Source of the DNA: Dinoroseobacter sp049800835
Lineage (GTDB): Bacteria > Pseudomonadota > Alphaproteobacteria > Rhodobacterales > Rhodobacteraceae
Assembly: GCF_049800835.1 (NCBI RefSeq)
Contig: NZ_JBNAFU010000001.1
Location: 1,364,001-1,428,000 of the forward strand
Direction of reading: 5' to 3'
DNA: 64,000 nt
Made by a program: the position numbers and the translations under genes. Positions within the stretch are counted from its first letter, which is position 1. The number at the start of each line of letters is the position of its first letter. Shown here piece by piece: positions 25,497 through 34,070 of this stretch. The notes under the pieces were generated by a model. It had not been told where the DNA came from and made no database searches. It saw only the letters and a list, made by a program, of their open reading frames with translations.

Positions 25497-26381
25497 TCAG
25501 AGCCGGTTGACCGGCACCTTGAGCATGGGGTTCCCATCCTTGTCAGTCGGGACCTCGCCCGCGCGCATGTTCACCTGCAGCGACGGGATGATAAGCCGCG
25601 GCATGTCGAGTTGCGCATCGCGCTCGGTCCGGAACCTCACGAAGTCTTCCTTCGTCTTGCCGCCGCCCACATGGATGTTGTGCGCCTTTTCATCGCCCAC
25701 CGTGGTTTCCCACTGGATATCGCGCCCGTTCGGGCCGTAGTCATGGCACATGAAGAGCCGCATATCATCCGGAAGGGCCAGAAGCTTCTGGATGCTGTCG
25801 TAAAGCGTGCCTGCATCCCCGCCCGGGAAGTCGGCACGGGCAGAGCCGCCATCGGGCATGAACAACGTGTCCCCGACAAAGGCCGCATTGCCCACGACAT
25901 GAACCATGCAGGCGGGCGTGTGGCCCGGGGTGTAGATGGCGAAAGCCTGCATGTTCCCAATCGAGTAGGTGTCCCCATCCTCGAACAGGCGATCGAACTG
26001 CGACCCGTCCCGCTGGAATTCGGTGCCTTCGTTGAACACCTTTCCGAACGTGTCCTGCACAACCATGATCTTCGAACCGATGCCGATCTTGCCGCCCAGT
26101 TTCTGCTGAATATACGGAGCAGCACTCAGATGATCGGCATGGACATGGGTCTCGATGATCCATTCGAGCTCAAGGCCCTCGGTCTCGACGTGGCGGATCA
26201 GTTCGTCGGCGTGGTCATGGGTGATGCGCCCAGCGGCGTAGTCGATATCCATCACGCTGTCGATAATGGCGCAGGCCTTCGACGATGGATCTTTCACGAT
26301 GTAGCTGATCGTGTTTGTGGCTTCATCGAAGAAGGCCTGTACGATCGGTTTGACATCCATGTTGACGGGATAATCGGTCAT
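25497..26381 (-). CDS. MBL-fold hydrolase, persulfide-dioxygenase-like (Blh type)
   Basis: A 294-aa metallo-beta-lactamase-fold protein starting at MTDYPVNMDVKP, with GGAGGC upstream. The metal motif is ETHVHADHLSAAPYI, followed by YTPGHTPACMVHV, GDTLFMPDGGSARADFPGG and MCHDYGPNGR. This set is typical of ETHE1/Blh persulfide dioxygenases that oxidise glutathione persulfide to sulfite. The neighbours are sulfur-transport YeeE/YedE genes and a Crp-type regulator, as in the BigR/Blh sulfide-detoxification clusters of rhizobia. Confidence 0.85.
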   Translation of the reverse strand: MTDYPVNMDVKPIVQAFFDEATNTISYIVKDPSSKACAIIDSVMDIDYAAGRITHDHADELIRHVETEGLELEWIIETHVHADHLSAAPYIQQKLGGKIGIGSKIMVVQDTFGKVFNEGTEFQRDGSQFDRLFEDGDTYSIGNMQAFAIYTPGHTPACMVHVVGNAAFVGDTLFMPDGGSARADFPGGDAGTLYDSIQKLLALPDDMRLFMCHDYGPNGRDIQWETTVGDEKAHNIHVGGGKTKEDFVRFRTERDAQLDMPRLIIPSLQVNMRAGEVPTDKDGNPMLKVPVNRL

Positions 26382-26407
26382 AAGGTGTGCCTCCGCAGGA
26401 TTCAGGG

Positions 26408-26845
26408 TCAGCGGGTCGCCTGCGCTGCCCGCGCGGCGGTTGATTGAAGCGCTTTTGCCAGAAGGATGCCTCCGATGAGGGCTCCGGTGAATACAAAAAC
26501 CTCCCATCGGCCGGTTCCGAGTGCGGGCAACGCCCCGCCCGGACAGAACCCCGCGATGCCCCAGCCTATGCCAAACACGGCCGATCCGCCCACGAGCCTT
26601 GCGTCGATGGCCCGGGATGTCGGCAGGCTGAAGCGGGGTTCGAACACTGGTGCGCTCCGTCCGAACACAAGCTTGTAGCCAATGAACGTCGTCACCAATG
26701 CACCGCCCATCACGAAGATCAAAGAGGGGTCCCATGTGCCGGCGACATCGAAGAAGTTGAGCACTTTCGATGGGTTGGCCATGCCCGAGACCGCGATGCC
26801 GGTACCGAAGATCAGGCCGATGAGATATGTCGCGATGAGTTTCAT
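26408..26845 (-). CDS. YeeE/YedE family membrane protein, C-terminal half type (DUF6691)
   Basis: A 145-aa integral membrane protein with about four helices. The GWGIAGFCPGGALPALG segment contains the conserved Cys of YeeE/YedE transporters. It pairs with the next gene upstream, which supplies the other half; together they equal a full YeeE thiosulfate-type channel. It lies between that partner and the persulfide dioxygenase. Confidence 0.85.
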   Translation of the reverse strand: MKLIATYLIGLIFGTGIAVSGMANPSKVLNFFDVAGTWDPSLIFVMGGALVTTFIGYKLVFGRSAPVFEPRFSLPTSRAIDARLVGGSAVFGIGWGIAGFCPGGALPALGTGRWEVFVFTGALIGGILLAKALQSTAARAAQATR

Positions 26846-26848
26846 GTT

Positions 26849-27283
26849 TCAGCCTCCGATGACGTGGCGGACAACAAACACGGTGGCGAACGTTGTGGCC
26901 ATGAAGGTCAGAGTTGCCACGATTGACCGCGGACTGAGCCGGGCCATACCGCAGACCCCGTGCCCCGAGGTGCACCCGGACCCATAAGTCACGCCCAGTC
27001 CGACGATGAGACCGCCGATGATCAGGGCTGGCACAGAAACGGGTACCTCAACCGCGGGCATTTGCCCCGTCAGGCCCCAAACCAGCAGAGGGCCGGTGAC
27101 CATGCCCGCCAGCAACGCGGCACGCCAGGCAAACTCGGCCCGCGAAGCTGGCTGCACCAGCCCAGACAGAACACCGGTGGCGCCCATGATGCGCCCGAGC
27201 GTGAGCATAAGGAGTGTCGCGGCAAGTCCGATCAGGACGCCGCCCGAAAGCGACGCCCATGGGGTAAAGACGGTCTCTATCAT
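26849..27283 (-). CDS. YeeE/YedE family membrane protein (sulfur transport)
   Basis: A 144-aa membrane protein starting MIETVF at an ATG that overlaps the stop of the DUF2892 gene (TGATG). The conserved channel motif GSGCTSGHGVCGMARLSPRS is present with its cysteines. It is the partner of the gene at 26408, 3 bp downstream. In related clusters this pair imports or exports sulfur species such as thiosulfate or persulfide sulfur. Confidence 0.87.
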   Translation of the reverse strand: MIETVFTPWASLSGGVLIGLAATLLMLTLGRIMGATGVLSGLVQPASRAEFAWRAALLAGMVTGPLLVWGLTGQMPAVEVPVSVPALIIGGLIVGLGVTYGSGCTSGHGVCGMARLSPRSIVATLTFMATTFATVFVVRHVIGG

Positions 27284-27492
27284 CAGCAATCCCGGCAGGT
27301 CTTGAGCCCGATGATGCTATAGAGCGGGCAGTTGCCGACGAAGGATGTCAGCGTGAAGACACCTGCAACGACAAGCGCAAGCCAGAACAACAGGCCGCTG
27401 CCAAGCACCCCGGTGCCAAGTGCCAGAAAAAGCAGGACGGCTGCTATCGCAAGACGCCCGCCGCGGTCGAATTTTCCCATATTGGTGATCAT
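27283..27492 (-). CDS. DUF2892 (YgaP-like) membrane protein
   Basis: A 69-aa protein with two membrane helices. The N-terminal MGKFDRGGRLAIAA and the C-terminal NCPLYSIIGLKTC are the DUF2892 signature, which in YgaP is fused to a rhodanese. Two cysteines close the protein (TCRDC). It leads the sulfur operon and overlaps the next gene by 1 bp. Confidence 0.87.
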   Translation of the reverse strand: MITNMGKFDRGGRLAIAAVLLFLALGTGVLGSGLLFWLALVVAGVFTLTSFVGNCPLYSIIGLKTCRDC

Positions 27493-27547
27493 GTCTTACT
27501 CCTTTGAGATTCCGTAACCCTAACCTCGCACGACGCCGGGGCTTTTC

Positions 27548-27566
27548 TTGGTGACTTGGTCACCAA
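27548..27566. promoter_or_regulatory. Perfect inverted repeat TTGGTGAC-N3-GTCACCAA
   Basis: Two 8-bp perfect arms with a 3-bp centre, 56 bp before the first gene of the sulfur operon and between it and the Crp-type regulator gene. It is probably the operator for that regulator. The arm spacing is one base shorter than a classical Crp site. Confidence 0.6.
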
Positions 27567-27595
27567 ACCTTGCCCCTGCCGCAAGGAAACCGCCC

Positions 27596-28270
27596 TCACC
27601 CGTGCGCGCCGGAGGATTTGGCCAAGCGCGCCAGCCCTTCGCGGCCCGTCAGGCGCACCTCTCCGCGGGCCTGTTCAACCCAGCCCCTGCGATGAAATTC
27701 CGCAAGCGTCCTCGAGACAACCTCGCGGGCGGTGCCAAGCTCGGTCCCCAGCATAGCGTGCGTGGCGTGAACGATGTTATCCGCATCCGCAAGTTCGAGC
27801 AGGCGGGCGGCCAGCCGCACATCCATGCGCTGAAAAACGATGTCGTCGATCAACGTGAACAGGTCGGTAATGCGCCGCGAGTACGCGGTAAAAACGAACT
27901 CTCGGAACACCGGCGACTTCGCAACAAGATCGTCAAAGGTCTTGCGCGGGATGGCAACGGCGGTGACATCCGTCTCGGCGGTGCCTTCGGCGGAATAATC
28001 CTCGAAGGCCAGCATACAGGCGGTGGTCAGAACGCAGCTTTCCCCCGCATGCACCCGGTAGAGGAACACGTCGCGCCCGGTCTCTGACGTCTGGTGCACG
28101 CGCACTGTGCCTGCCAGCAACAATAACAGGCTGTCGGCGGTCTGCCCCGGGGCAAAGACCTGCGTGCCCGCGGGTACGGAAACGATTTGGCTGCCCGCCG
28201 CCAGGGCCGCGCGCAAATCGTCCGGCAATCGGCTCAGACCTTTGAAATTGTCGATCCATGTTGCGTCCAT
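27596..28270 (-). CDS. Crp/Fnr family transcriptional regulator
   Basis: A 224-aa protein with an N-terminal cyclic-nucleotide-binding-type beta roll (about 25-130, with VFAPGQTADSLLLLLAGTVRV) and a C-terminal winged helix (MLGTELGTAREVVSRTLAEFHRRGWV). No N-terminal Fnr-type cysteine cluster is seen; cysteines occur in the roll (SCVLTTACMLAF), where they could sense sulfane sulfur. That sequence matches the regulators found with persulfide dioxygenase genes (FisR/BigR are other families). It lies directly upstream of the sulfur operon. Confidence 0.85.
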   Translation of the reverse strand: MDATWIDNFKGLSRLPDDLRAALAAGSQIVSVPAGTQVFAPGQTADSLLLLLAGTVRVHQTSETGRDVFLYRVHAGESCVLTTACMLAFEDYSAEGTAETDVTAVAIPRKTFDDLVAKSPVFREFVFTAYSRRITDLFTLIDDIVFQRMDVRLAARLLELADADNIVHATHAMLGTELGTAREVVSRTLAEFHRRGWVEQARGEVRLTGREGLARLAKSSGAHG

Positions 28271-28350
28271 GGTGCGCCTCCCACTTCTGTCGCATCGCTC
28301 TGATTTTAACGCTGTTCCCGGGGATCAAAACAGTCTGATCCGGTCGCCTC

Positions 28351-29475
28351 CTAGCTGTCATGCACGACCGATCGGCGGAACAGCAGAAGGCTTGTCGCCA
28401 ACAAAGCAAGCCCGAGCAACGCCATCCACAGGAATTCGGGCCAGACAGTCTCGACGCCGGCCCCCTTGAAGACGATGGCCTGGCTGGCAGACATGTAATG
28501 GCGCGATGGCAGGATCAGCGTCGCGGTCTGAAGCCAGGGCGGTTGCCCTTCGATCGGGGTTTCACCGCCCGACAACATCAGCATCGGCAAGACGATGAGC
28601 ATGACCAGCAGCGCGAACTGCGCCATGGACCGGGCGATTGTGGCAAGGAACACGCCGAGCGCGGTCGCCGTAAACAGAAACAATGCCGTCCCGAACAGAA
28701 AGAGCGCAGTTGATCCCGCAATGACAATGCCCAGGGTGCCCTGCATGACGAAGACAAGCGAAAGCCCCGCCGCGACCAGAACCACGGCGGCGTTCGCCCA
28801 GATCTTGGCCATCGCGATGTCGAGGGGGGTCAACGGCATGGCCAGCAGGTGCTCGATCGTGCCGTGTTCACGTTCTCGGATCATGGCCGCCCCGGTCAGG
28901 ATGGTGGTGAGCCACATGATCTGACCGATCAAGGCCACGATCCCCGCAAAACGCACCGGCTCGCGGTTGGGGTTGAAGGCGCTGCGCAGGATCAGATCAA
29001 CCTGTGGTGGGTCAACAAGGTCAACCCCAACCGCGAAGCGGTAGATCTCGGCGCTCAGGATGTTGGAAATATAGCTGACACCGATACCTGCCTGTTCCAT
29101 TGCCGTGGCATCGATCAGCACCTGAATTTCCGGAGCGCGGGCAGCGCGAATATCCTTTTCGAACCCTGGCGGGATCGCGACGACAAACAGATACCGGCCG
29201 GCATCCATCTCGGCGGGGCCTGTGCCGGGTACAATCTGCTGCACCGGCTGAAACTCGGGCGGAAAGAAAGCGTTGGCGAGCGCACGTGACAGGGGCGAGT
29301 TGTCTTCATCCTCGAACGCGATGGACGCGTTGTTGACCGAACTCGAAACCCCGGTCGCCTCCATCACGGGTGCCAGAGTGAACGACCATGCCAGCAACGC
29401 CATCATGACCCAGTCGCGGCGCAGGCTCATCACCTCCTTGAGACCCAGCCAGAAGATACAACGCAACCGTCGCAT
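28351..29475 (-). CDS. ABC-2 permease (YhhJ-like)
   Basis: A 374-aa ABC-2 membrane protein: one N-terminal helix, a periplasmic region of about 150 aa, then five helices (GQIMWLTTILTGAAM with REREHGTIEHLLAMPLTP between helices, the typical ABC-2 coupling segment). It is the last gene of an operon matching E. coli yhiI-rbbA-yhhJ. It starts directly after the rbbA-like stop. Confidence 0.88.
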   Translation of the reverse strand: MRRLRCIFWLGLKEVMSLRRDWVMMALLAWSFTLAPVMEATGVSSSVNNASIAFEDEDNSPLSRALANAFFPPEFQPVQQIVPGTGPAEMDAGRYLFVVAIPPGFEKDIRAARAPEIQVLIDATAMEQAGIGVSYISNILSAEIYRFAVGVDLVDPPQVDLILRSAFNPNREPVRFAGIVALIGQIMWLTTILTGAAMIREREHGTIEHLLAMPLTPLDIAMAKIWANAAVVLVAAGLSLVFVMQGTLGIVIAGSTALFLFGTALFLFTATALGVFLATIARSMAQFALLVMLIVLPMLMLSGGETPIEGQPPWLQTATLILPSRHYMSASQAIVFKGAGVETVWPEFLWMALLGLALLATSLLLFRRSVVHDS

Positions 29476-32172
29476 TCACTTCTCCTGCGCGCGCAGAGAC
29501 AGCGCCGCGAGCGCGGTCAGCACCGGCCCGAAACATGCCAGCGCCAGGATGTCGGGACCAAGCGCTTCCCAACTGAGCCCCTTGGTGAACGCCCCCACGT
29601 TGAGATGCAGGAAATAAGAGGACGGCCAGAGCGATCCGATCATCTGCGCGCCGCCTTCGAGGGTGGAGACGGGCTGCAATAGGCCAGAGAACTGGATTGT
29701 CGGGACAACCGACGCAATGGCCGTGGCGAAGGTTGCGGCCACCTGGCTTGAGGTCATCGTCGCGATCAGCAGCCCATAGGACGTGGTCGCCCAGACATAG
29801 AGCAGCCCGCCAATGGCCAGTGGCAGCGGATCGCCCTTGAGCGGGACACCAAAGAGGAACACCGTCATTCCGGCCAGCAGCAGGAAATTGGCGAAAGCTA
29901 TGGCGATATAGGGCAACTGCTTGCCAATCAGGAACTCCAGCCGGGTTGTTGGTGTGACATAGAAATTGGTGACGGAGCCAAGCTCCCGCTCCCGCGCGAC
30001 GCTGACAGCCGCGAGAACCGCAGGCAGCATGATTAGCAGGATCGCAGGCATTGCCGGGGCCATCGCGGCGATGCTTTCAAAGCTCTGATTGTACCTGAAA
30101 CGCGGCTCGATGCGGGCGATTTCAGGTTGCGGGATGCCGTTCTGCCGTGCCTGAACCCCGAGAAATGTCTGGTGCAGCCCGGCCATGTAGCCCTCGACCG
30201 TTTCTCCCTTGAACGGAATGGCACCGTCCACGGTCGCCAACACTTCGGTCGGCTCGCCGGCGCGCAGCTTTCGCCCGAAATCCGGCGGCAGTTCCACCAC
30301 CAGCGAAACGTCACCGGCCGTAAGCCGGGCCCGCCCCTCGGCCGCATCGGCAAGGGGGGGCGTGGCCTCGAAATAGCGCGAGCCTGCAACTTCGGAGATA
30401 TAGGCGCGACTTTCGGGGCCCTGTGACAGATCCAGCACGGCAAATTCGAGGTCTTCGATGTCGAGCGAGATGCCGTAACAGAAAACCAACATCAAAATTG
30501 CAGACCCCAGGAATGCAAAGGCCAGCCGCACCCGGTCGCGCAGCACCTCGACCGTTTCGCGCTGCGCATACGCGAGCACGCGCCCCAGCCCGCCGCCAGC
30601 GCCCGCGCGCGCGATGTCCGCGGCCCCTTCTGGTGCGGTCACCTGCGGCGGAGTATCAGCGGCCTCAAGGATCGAAATGAACGCCGCTTCTAGGGTTGCC
30701 GCCCCTTCCGCCGCCTTCAGCGCATCGGGGGTGCCTTCGGCAAGCACACGCCCGGCATGCATGAACGAGACGCGGTCACAGCGTTCCGCCTCGGCCATGA
30801 AATGGGTAGAAACAAAGATCGTCACGCCATCCTTGCGTGACAGTTCGATCAGCAGCTCCCAAAAGGCATCTCGCGCGCCCGGATCAACCCCGGAGGTCGG
30901 CTCGTCCAGGATCAAAACGCGCGGGCGATGGATGACCGCGACCGCCAGCGACAGACGTTGCTTGATGCCCAACGGCAGAGCGGTGGCCAGCGTGTTGGAA
31001 TGGGCCGTCAGCCCGAACCGGTCCATCAGGGTCGCGATACGCTCTTCCGCTGCGTCGATCGCAAAGATGCGGGCATGCAATTGGAGGTTCTGCCGCACCG
31101 TCAACTCGCCATAGAGCGAGAATGCCTGGCTCATGTACCCGATGTCACGCCGCATCTTGGGATCGTGCGCGTCCACCTGCGCCCCAAACAGCGATGCATC
31201 ACCCGAGCTTGCGGGCAGCAGTCCGGTGAGCATTTTCATCGTCGTCGATTTGCCGCAGCCATTGGAACCGAGGAACCCGAAGATCTCGCCACGGTTGATC
31301 GAGAAATCGACGTTGTCCACGGCGGTGAAATCACCAAAGCGTCGTGTCAGACCCCGCGCCGTTATGACCGGGTCTGCCGCCACGGTCCGGCGCGCGGATT
31401 GCGCGAACAGACCTCGCTCAGCCCCCTGCGCCTGCAAGGTGCGATAGGCCGTTTCAAGCGTGTCGGCTGTGCCCTTGAGCGCGTCGGGCGTTCCTTCGAA
31501 AAGGACGCGCCCGGCATCCATCGCGACGATCCAGTCGAACTCTGCGGCCTCTTCCATGTAAGCCGTCGACACGAGCACGGACAGCTTCGGGTTGTCCGCC
31601 CGTATTGCTGCAATCAGCGCCCAGAACTGCCGCCGCGACAACGGGTCCACACCTGTTGTCGGCTCGTCCAGAACCAGAAGTTCCGGATCGTGGATCAGGG
31701 CGCAACACAGCCCCAGTTTCTGTTTCATGCCCCCGGACAGTTTGCCCATGAGCCGATCCGCGAACGGGGCGAGGCCCGTAGCCCCGAGAAGGGCCGTGAT
31801 ACGGGCTTCCCGCTCTGAATGGCCCTGCCCGAAGAGCCGCGAGAAGAATTCAAGGTTTTCGCGCACCGACAATTCCGCATACAGGTTACGACCGAGGCCT
31901 TGCGGCATGAAGGCGATCGCAGGGCACACTGCGCGCCGGTGCGCCGGGTCATCGATTGGTCCGCCCAGCACATCGATCGCGCCGGACTGGAGTTTCTTTG
32001 CCCCGGTAATCAACCCCAGAAGGGTGGATTTTCCGACCCCGTCCGGGCCGATGAACCCGACCATCCGGCCTGCAGGCAGGTCCAGAGTCAGCGCATCAAG
32101 GGCGCTCTGCCTGCGGTAGAGATGCGTGACCTGCGCGATACGGATCACGGGTGGCGCGGTGTCGGAGATCAT
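29476..32172 (-). CDS. rbbA: RbbA-like fusion of two ABC ATPases and an ABC-2 permease
   Basis: An 898-aa protein, close to E. coli RbbA. The first ATPase (about 1-230) has GPDGVGKSTLLGL and LSGGMKQKLGL; the second (about 275-495) has GSNGCGKSTTMKML and a VLILDEPTSGVDPG Walker B. The signature of the second domain is degenerate (LPLGIKQRLSLA instead of LSGG). The C-terminal ~360 aa form an ABC-2 permease with MLPAVLAAVSVARERELGS. RbbA was described as a ribosome-bound ATPase, but this operon with HlyD and YhhJ points to an exporter. Confidence 0.87.
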   Translation of the reverse strand: MISDTAPPVIRIAQVTHLYRRQSALDALTLDLPAGRMVGFIGPDGVGKSTLLGLITGAKKLQSGAIDVLGGPIDDPAHRRAVCPAIAFMPQGLGRNLYAELSVRENLEFFSRLFGQGHSEREARITALLGATGLAPFADRLMGKLSGGMKQKLGLCCALIHDPELLVLDEPTTGVDPLSRRQFWALIAAIRADNPKLSVLVSTAYMEEAAEFDWIVAMDAGRVLFEGTPDALKGTADTLETAYRTLQAQGAERGLFAQSARRTVAADPVITARGLTRRFGDFTAVDNVDFSINRGEIFGFLGSNGCGKSTTMKMLTGLLPASSGDASLFGAQVDAHDPKMRRDIGYMSQAFSLYGELTVRQNLQLHARIFAIDAAEERIATLMDRFGLTAHSNTLATALPLGIKQRLSLAVAVIHRPRVLILDEPTSGVDPGARDAFWELLIELSRKDGVTIFVSTHFMAEAERCDRVSFMHAGRVLAEGTPDALKAAEGAATLEAAFISILEAADTPPQVTAPEGAADIARAGAGGGLGRVLAYAQRETVEVLRDRVRLAFAFLGSAILMLVFCYGISLDIEDLEFAVLDLSQGPESRAYISEVAGSRYFEATPPLADAAEGRARLTAGDVSLVVELPPDFGRKLRAGEPTEVLATVDGAIPFKGETVEGYMAGLHQTFLGVQARQNGIPQPEIARIEPRFRYNQSFESIAAMAPAMPAILLIMLPAVLAAVSVARERELGSVTNFYVTPTTRLEFLIGKQLPYIAIAFANFLLLAGMTVFLFGVPLKGDPLPLAIGGLLYVWATTSYGLLIATMTSSQVAATFATAIASVVPTIQFSGLLQPVSTLEGGAQMIGSLWPSSYFLHLNVGAFTKGLSWEALGPDILALACFGPVLTALAALSLRAQEK

Positions 32173-33161
32173 TCGAACAACTCTGGCGGGATGCGTTGCT
32201 GCAACGCGTCGGGCCAGGGCGTTTCTTCGGCGAGCCTGATGATCGCAACACCACGGAGCCCGGTCTTGACGTGTTCTATCCTTCCTTCAACCAGGTCAGT
32301 TGGAATTCGGACGCGCACGCGAAAGACCAACTGCTCGCGCTCGCTGAGCGTCTCGACCTGTTTTGGCGTGAACTGTGCCTCCGGCGAGACGAAACTGACC
32401 TTGGCCGGGATCGCGTAATCAGGCAGCGCATCCAGAACGATGCGCGCGTCCGCCCCGATGGGGAGGAGACCGGCATCAAGAGCGGGGAGAAACACCTCCA
32501 TGTAAACGTCTTCGAGACTGAGCAGAGTGAGGATGGGAGCGCCCGCCGCAACCACCTCGCCCGGTTCTGCCAAACGGTAGAGCACCCGGCCACCCATCGG
32601 GGCAAACAACGTACTGTCCTCGATCAGCGACGCGATCCGGCGTGCCTCCGCCTCTGCGGCGGCAATCTGGCTCTCGGCCGTGGCGACCCGCGCCCGCGCG
32701 GCACCAAGCACCGCTTCGGCTACCTGAAAGGCGGTTTCCCGGTCCTCGAACATGGTCTCCGAAATGTTCTGTCCGGCGAGCAGGACCCGCGCCCGGTCCA
32801 GTTCGTGTTGCGCCCTGCGTGCCTGACTTTCGCGCTGCAGGACAATGGCTTCTGCCTCCGCCCTCGTCTGTCGTGCCAGGGCAACCTCCGCCGTGGCCCG
32901 GTCCAGCGAGGCAGCAAGCTCGTCCGTGTCCATCTCCACCAGCATATCGCCTGGCGCGACGAGGCTGCCCTCTGCGGCCAGTACACGGGCAACGCGTCCG
33001 GAAATTGTTGGCGCGATATCGACCTGTTCGGCTTCAATCCGCCCGTTTCCCTGAACAAATCCGGCCGGCAGCCCCTCCTCCCCGTCGGAGACGAGAGCGA
33101 GCATCACAGCGCCCGCAAGCGCGACAGCCAAAGCCGCGAACAATCCGTTTCTAGATGTCAT
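32169..33161 (-). CDS. HlyD family secretion adaptor (YhiI-like)
   Basis: A 330-aa periplasmic adaptor with an N-terminal membrane anchor (LFAALAVALAGAVMLALVS). The lipoyl halves are QVDIAPTISGRVARVLAAEGSLVAPGDML and, after a long alpha-helical hairpin (about 75-190), LFAPMGGRVLYRLAEPGEVV in separate strands. It overlaps rbbA by 4 bp. It should bridge the ABC exporter to an outer-membrane channel; no TolC gene is nearby. Confidence 0.87.
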   Translation of the reverse strand: MTSRNGLFAALAVALAGAVMLALVSDGEEGLPAGFVQGNGRIEAEQVDIAPTISGRVARVLAAEGSLVAPGDMLVEMDTDELAASLDRATAEVALARQTRAEAEAIVLQRESQARRAQHELDRARVLLAGQNISETMFEDRETAFQVAEAVLGAARARVATAESQIAAAEAEARRIASLIEDSTLFAPMGGRVLYRLAEPGEVVAAGAPILTLLSLEDVYMEVFLPALDAGLLPIGADARIVLDALPDYAIPAKVSFVSPEAQFTPKQVETLSEREQLVFRVRVRIPTDLVEGRIEHVKTGLRGVAIIRLAEETPWPDALQQRIPPELFE

Positions 33162-33534
33162 GTAAAATGCTCCCCCCTCCGCTCGTCCAAGCGTAAAGCC
33201 GGAGGCGAAAAACCGCTTTGCGCTGGGTCAAGAGCGCAGGCGTTTTGATCACTCTGGCAGGAAAACGCCCCCGAGGAGCCGACGGCAACCAAGCGTTCCA
33301 GAGCGCAGAGAGAAGAGCGTGCCCATAGCAGGTGATAGTTGGCCTGCGGTCAAATCTGGCCGGAAACCGGTACGACCCGGGCCATGACCAGCCGTGACGC
33401 AGCCCTTTAGGGAGGCCGCTGTCTCAGATAGCGCTGTTCCCACGGCTGATTAAGCGTCTGAAACAGGCTTCACCATGACCGATGGCTTCAAGCAGTTGCC
33501 AAGAGATTGAATGGCATGGATGGGATGGCTGAAA

Positions 33535-33557
33535 TGATGGTGGCGGGGGCGGAGTCG
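33535..33557. repeat. Attachment-site-like copy of the tRNA-Phe 3' end (left)
   Basis: This 23-nt stretch matches 21 of 24 positions of 39535-39558, which spans the CCA end and T-arm of tRNA-Phe, in the same orientation. It probably marks the left boundary of an old integrated element. It is degenerate, so an alternative is a remnant of another tRNA end. Confidence 0.45.
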
Positions 33558-33613
33558 TGTTTTCCAACCAACCCACTCCTTTCAAGCAATTTTTTCCTAA
33601 TCAACTGAATTTT

Positions 33614-33645
33614 GATACCCCTGTATGTACCCGCGCGGGGGTATG
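33614..33645. repeat. GATACCCC / GGGGTAT repeats, possible integrase arm sites (left)
   Basis: GATACCCCTG (33614-33623) faces CGGGGGTATG (33636-33645). Similar words, TATCCCCTG and GATACCCCC, occur at 39406-39425 upstream of the truncated integrase. Short repeats of this kind flank integrase genes as arm-type sites; that role is inference. Confidence 0.35.
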
Positions 33646-33689
33646 CTTCTACTCTCAAGTATTTGAAATATTTGTATGATTCCGTGTTT

Positions 33690-33707
33690 GGGAATCGAAT
33701 TGAGTTT
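33690..33707. repeat. Copy of the integrase-leader motif (left)
   Basis: GGGAATCGAATTGAGTTT recurs at 39367-39385 with one extra G, directly in front of the truncated integrase start. The two copies are direct repeats, both inside the accessory segment. Confidence 0.45.
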
Positions 33708-34070
33708 CCACTGATAGCCAAGATCATCCATTGTTGTCCAGCGTAGTTCGCGTTCTGGGCGCTGTCTACGAGGGCTATCTAAGGCTCCCCAAATCCCTGT
33801 CGATTTTGACCACTACTCTGTTGCGAGCTGTGCGCGACCGGCTCTGCGCTTAAGGACTGTCGCCGCAATTTGGAACGAACTAACCGTAGGGAATTACTCG
33901 AGACACGCCAAGGCTAAGCCCAGCTTGCTTTCGAGGTCTGTCTCGATACCGCCACGGGAACCAGCTTAGTATTCTCGTCCACTAGACTCACCTTCTCGAG
34001 GTCCGCCATACTAGGGTCAAAATAACCTGTATTCTTCGGGGCTTAAGGCAGAACCTGTTGTGCGCTGACA

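Larger units (their letters stand above)
33162..34070. other. 909-bp spacer without a supported gene; left end of the accessory segment
   Basis: No reading frame here has a ribosome site and plausible composition. From about 33,535 on the base composition becomes A+T-rich. The region holds the degenerate attachment-like sequence (33535-33557), a cluster of GATACCCC/GGGGTAT words (33614-33645) and a motif shared with the integrase leader (33690-33707). The first 370 bp are the upstream region of the HlyD operon. Confidence 0.6.

Noticed and set aside
33249..33443. 64-codon open frame on the minus strand
   Set aside because: No ribosome site, no motif, and it sits in the upstream region of the HlyD operon.
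33535..33557. Second tRNA gene or tmRNA end
   Set aside because: Only a 3'-end-like stretch is present; no acceptor partner, anticodon arm or D-arm can be folded from the adjoining sequence.
33862..34011. Short open frame starting MADLEKVSLVDENTK on the minus strand upstream of the helicase
   Set aside because: Only about 32 codons, no ribosome site and no recognised family; could be a gene remnant but cannot be supported.
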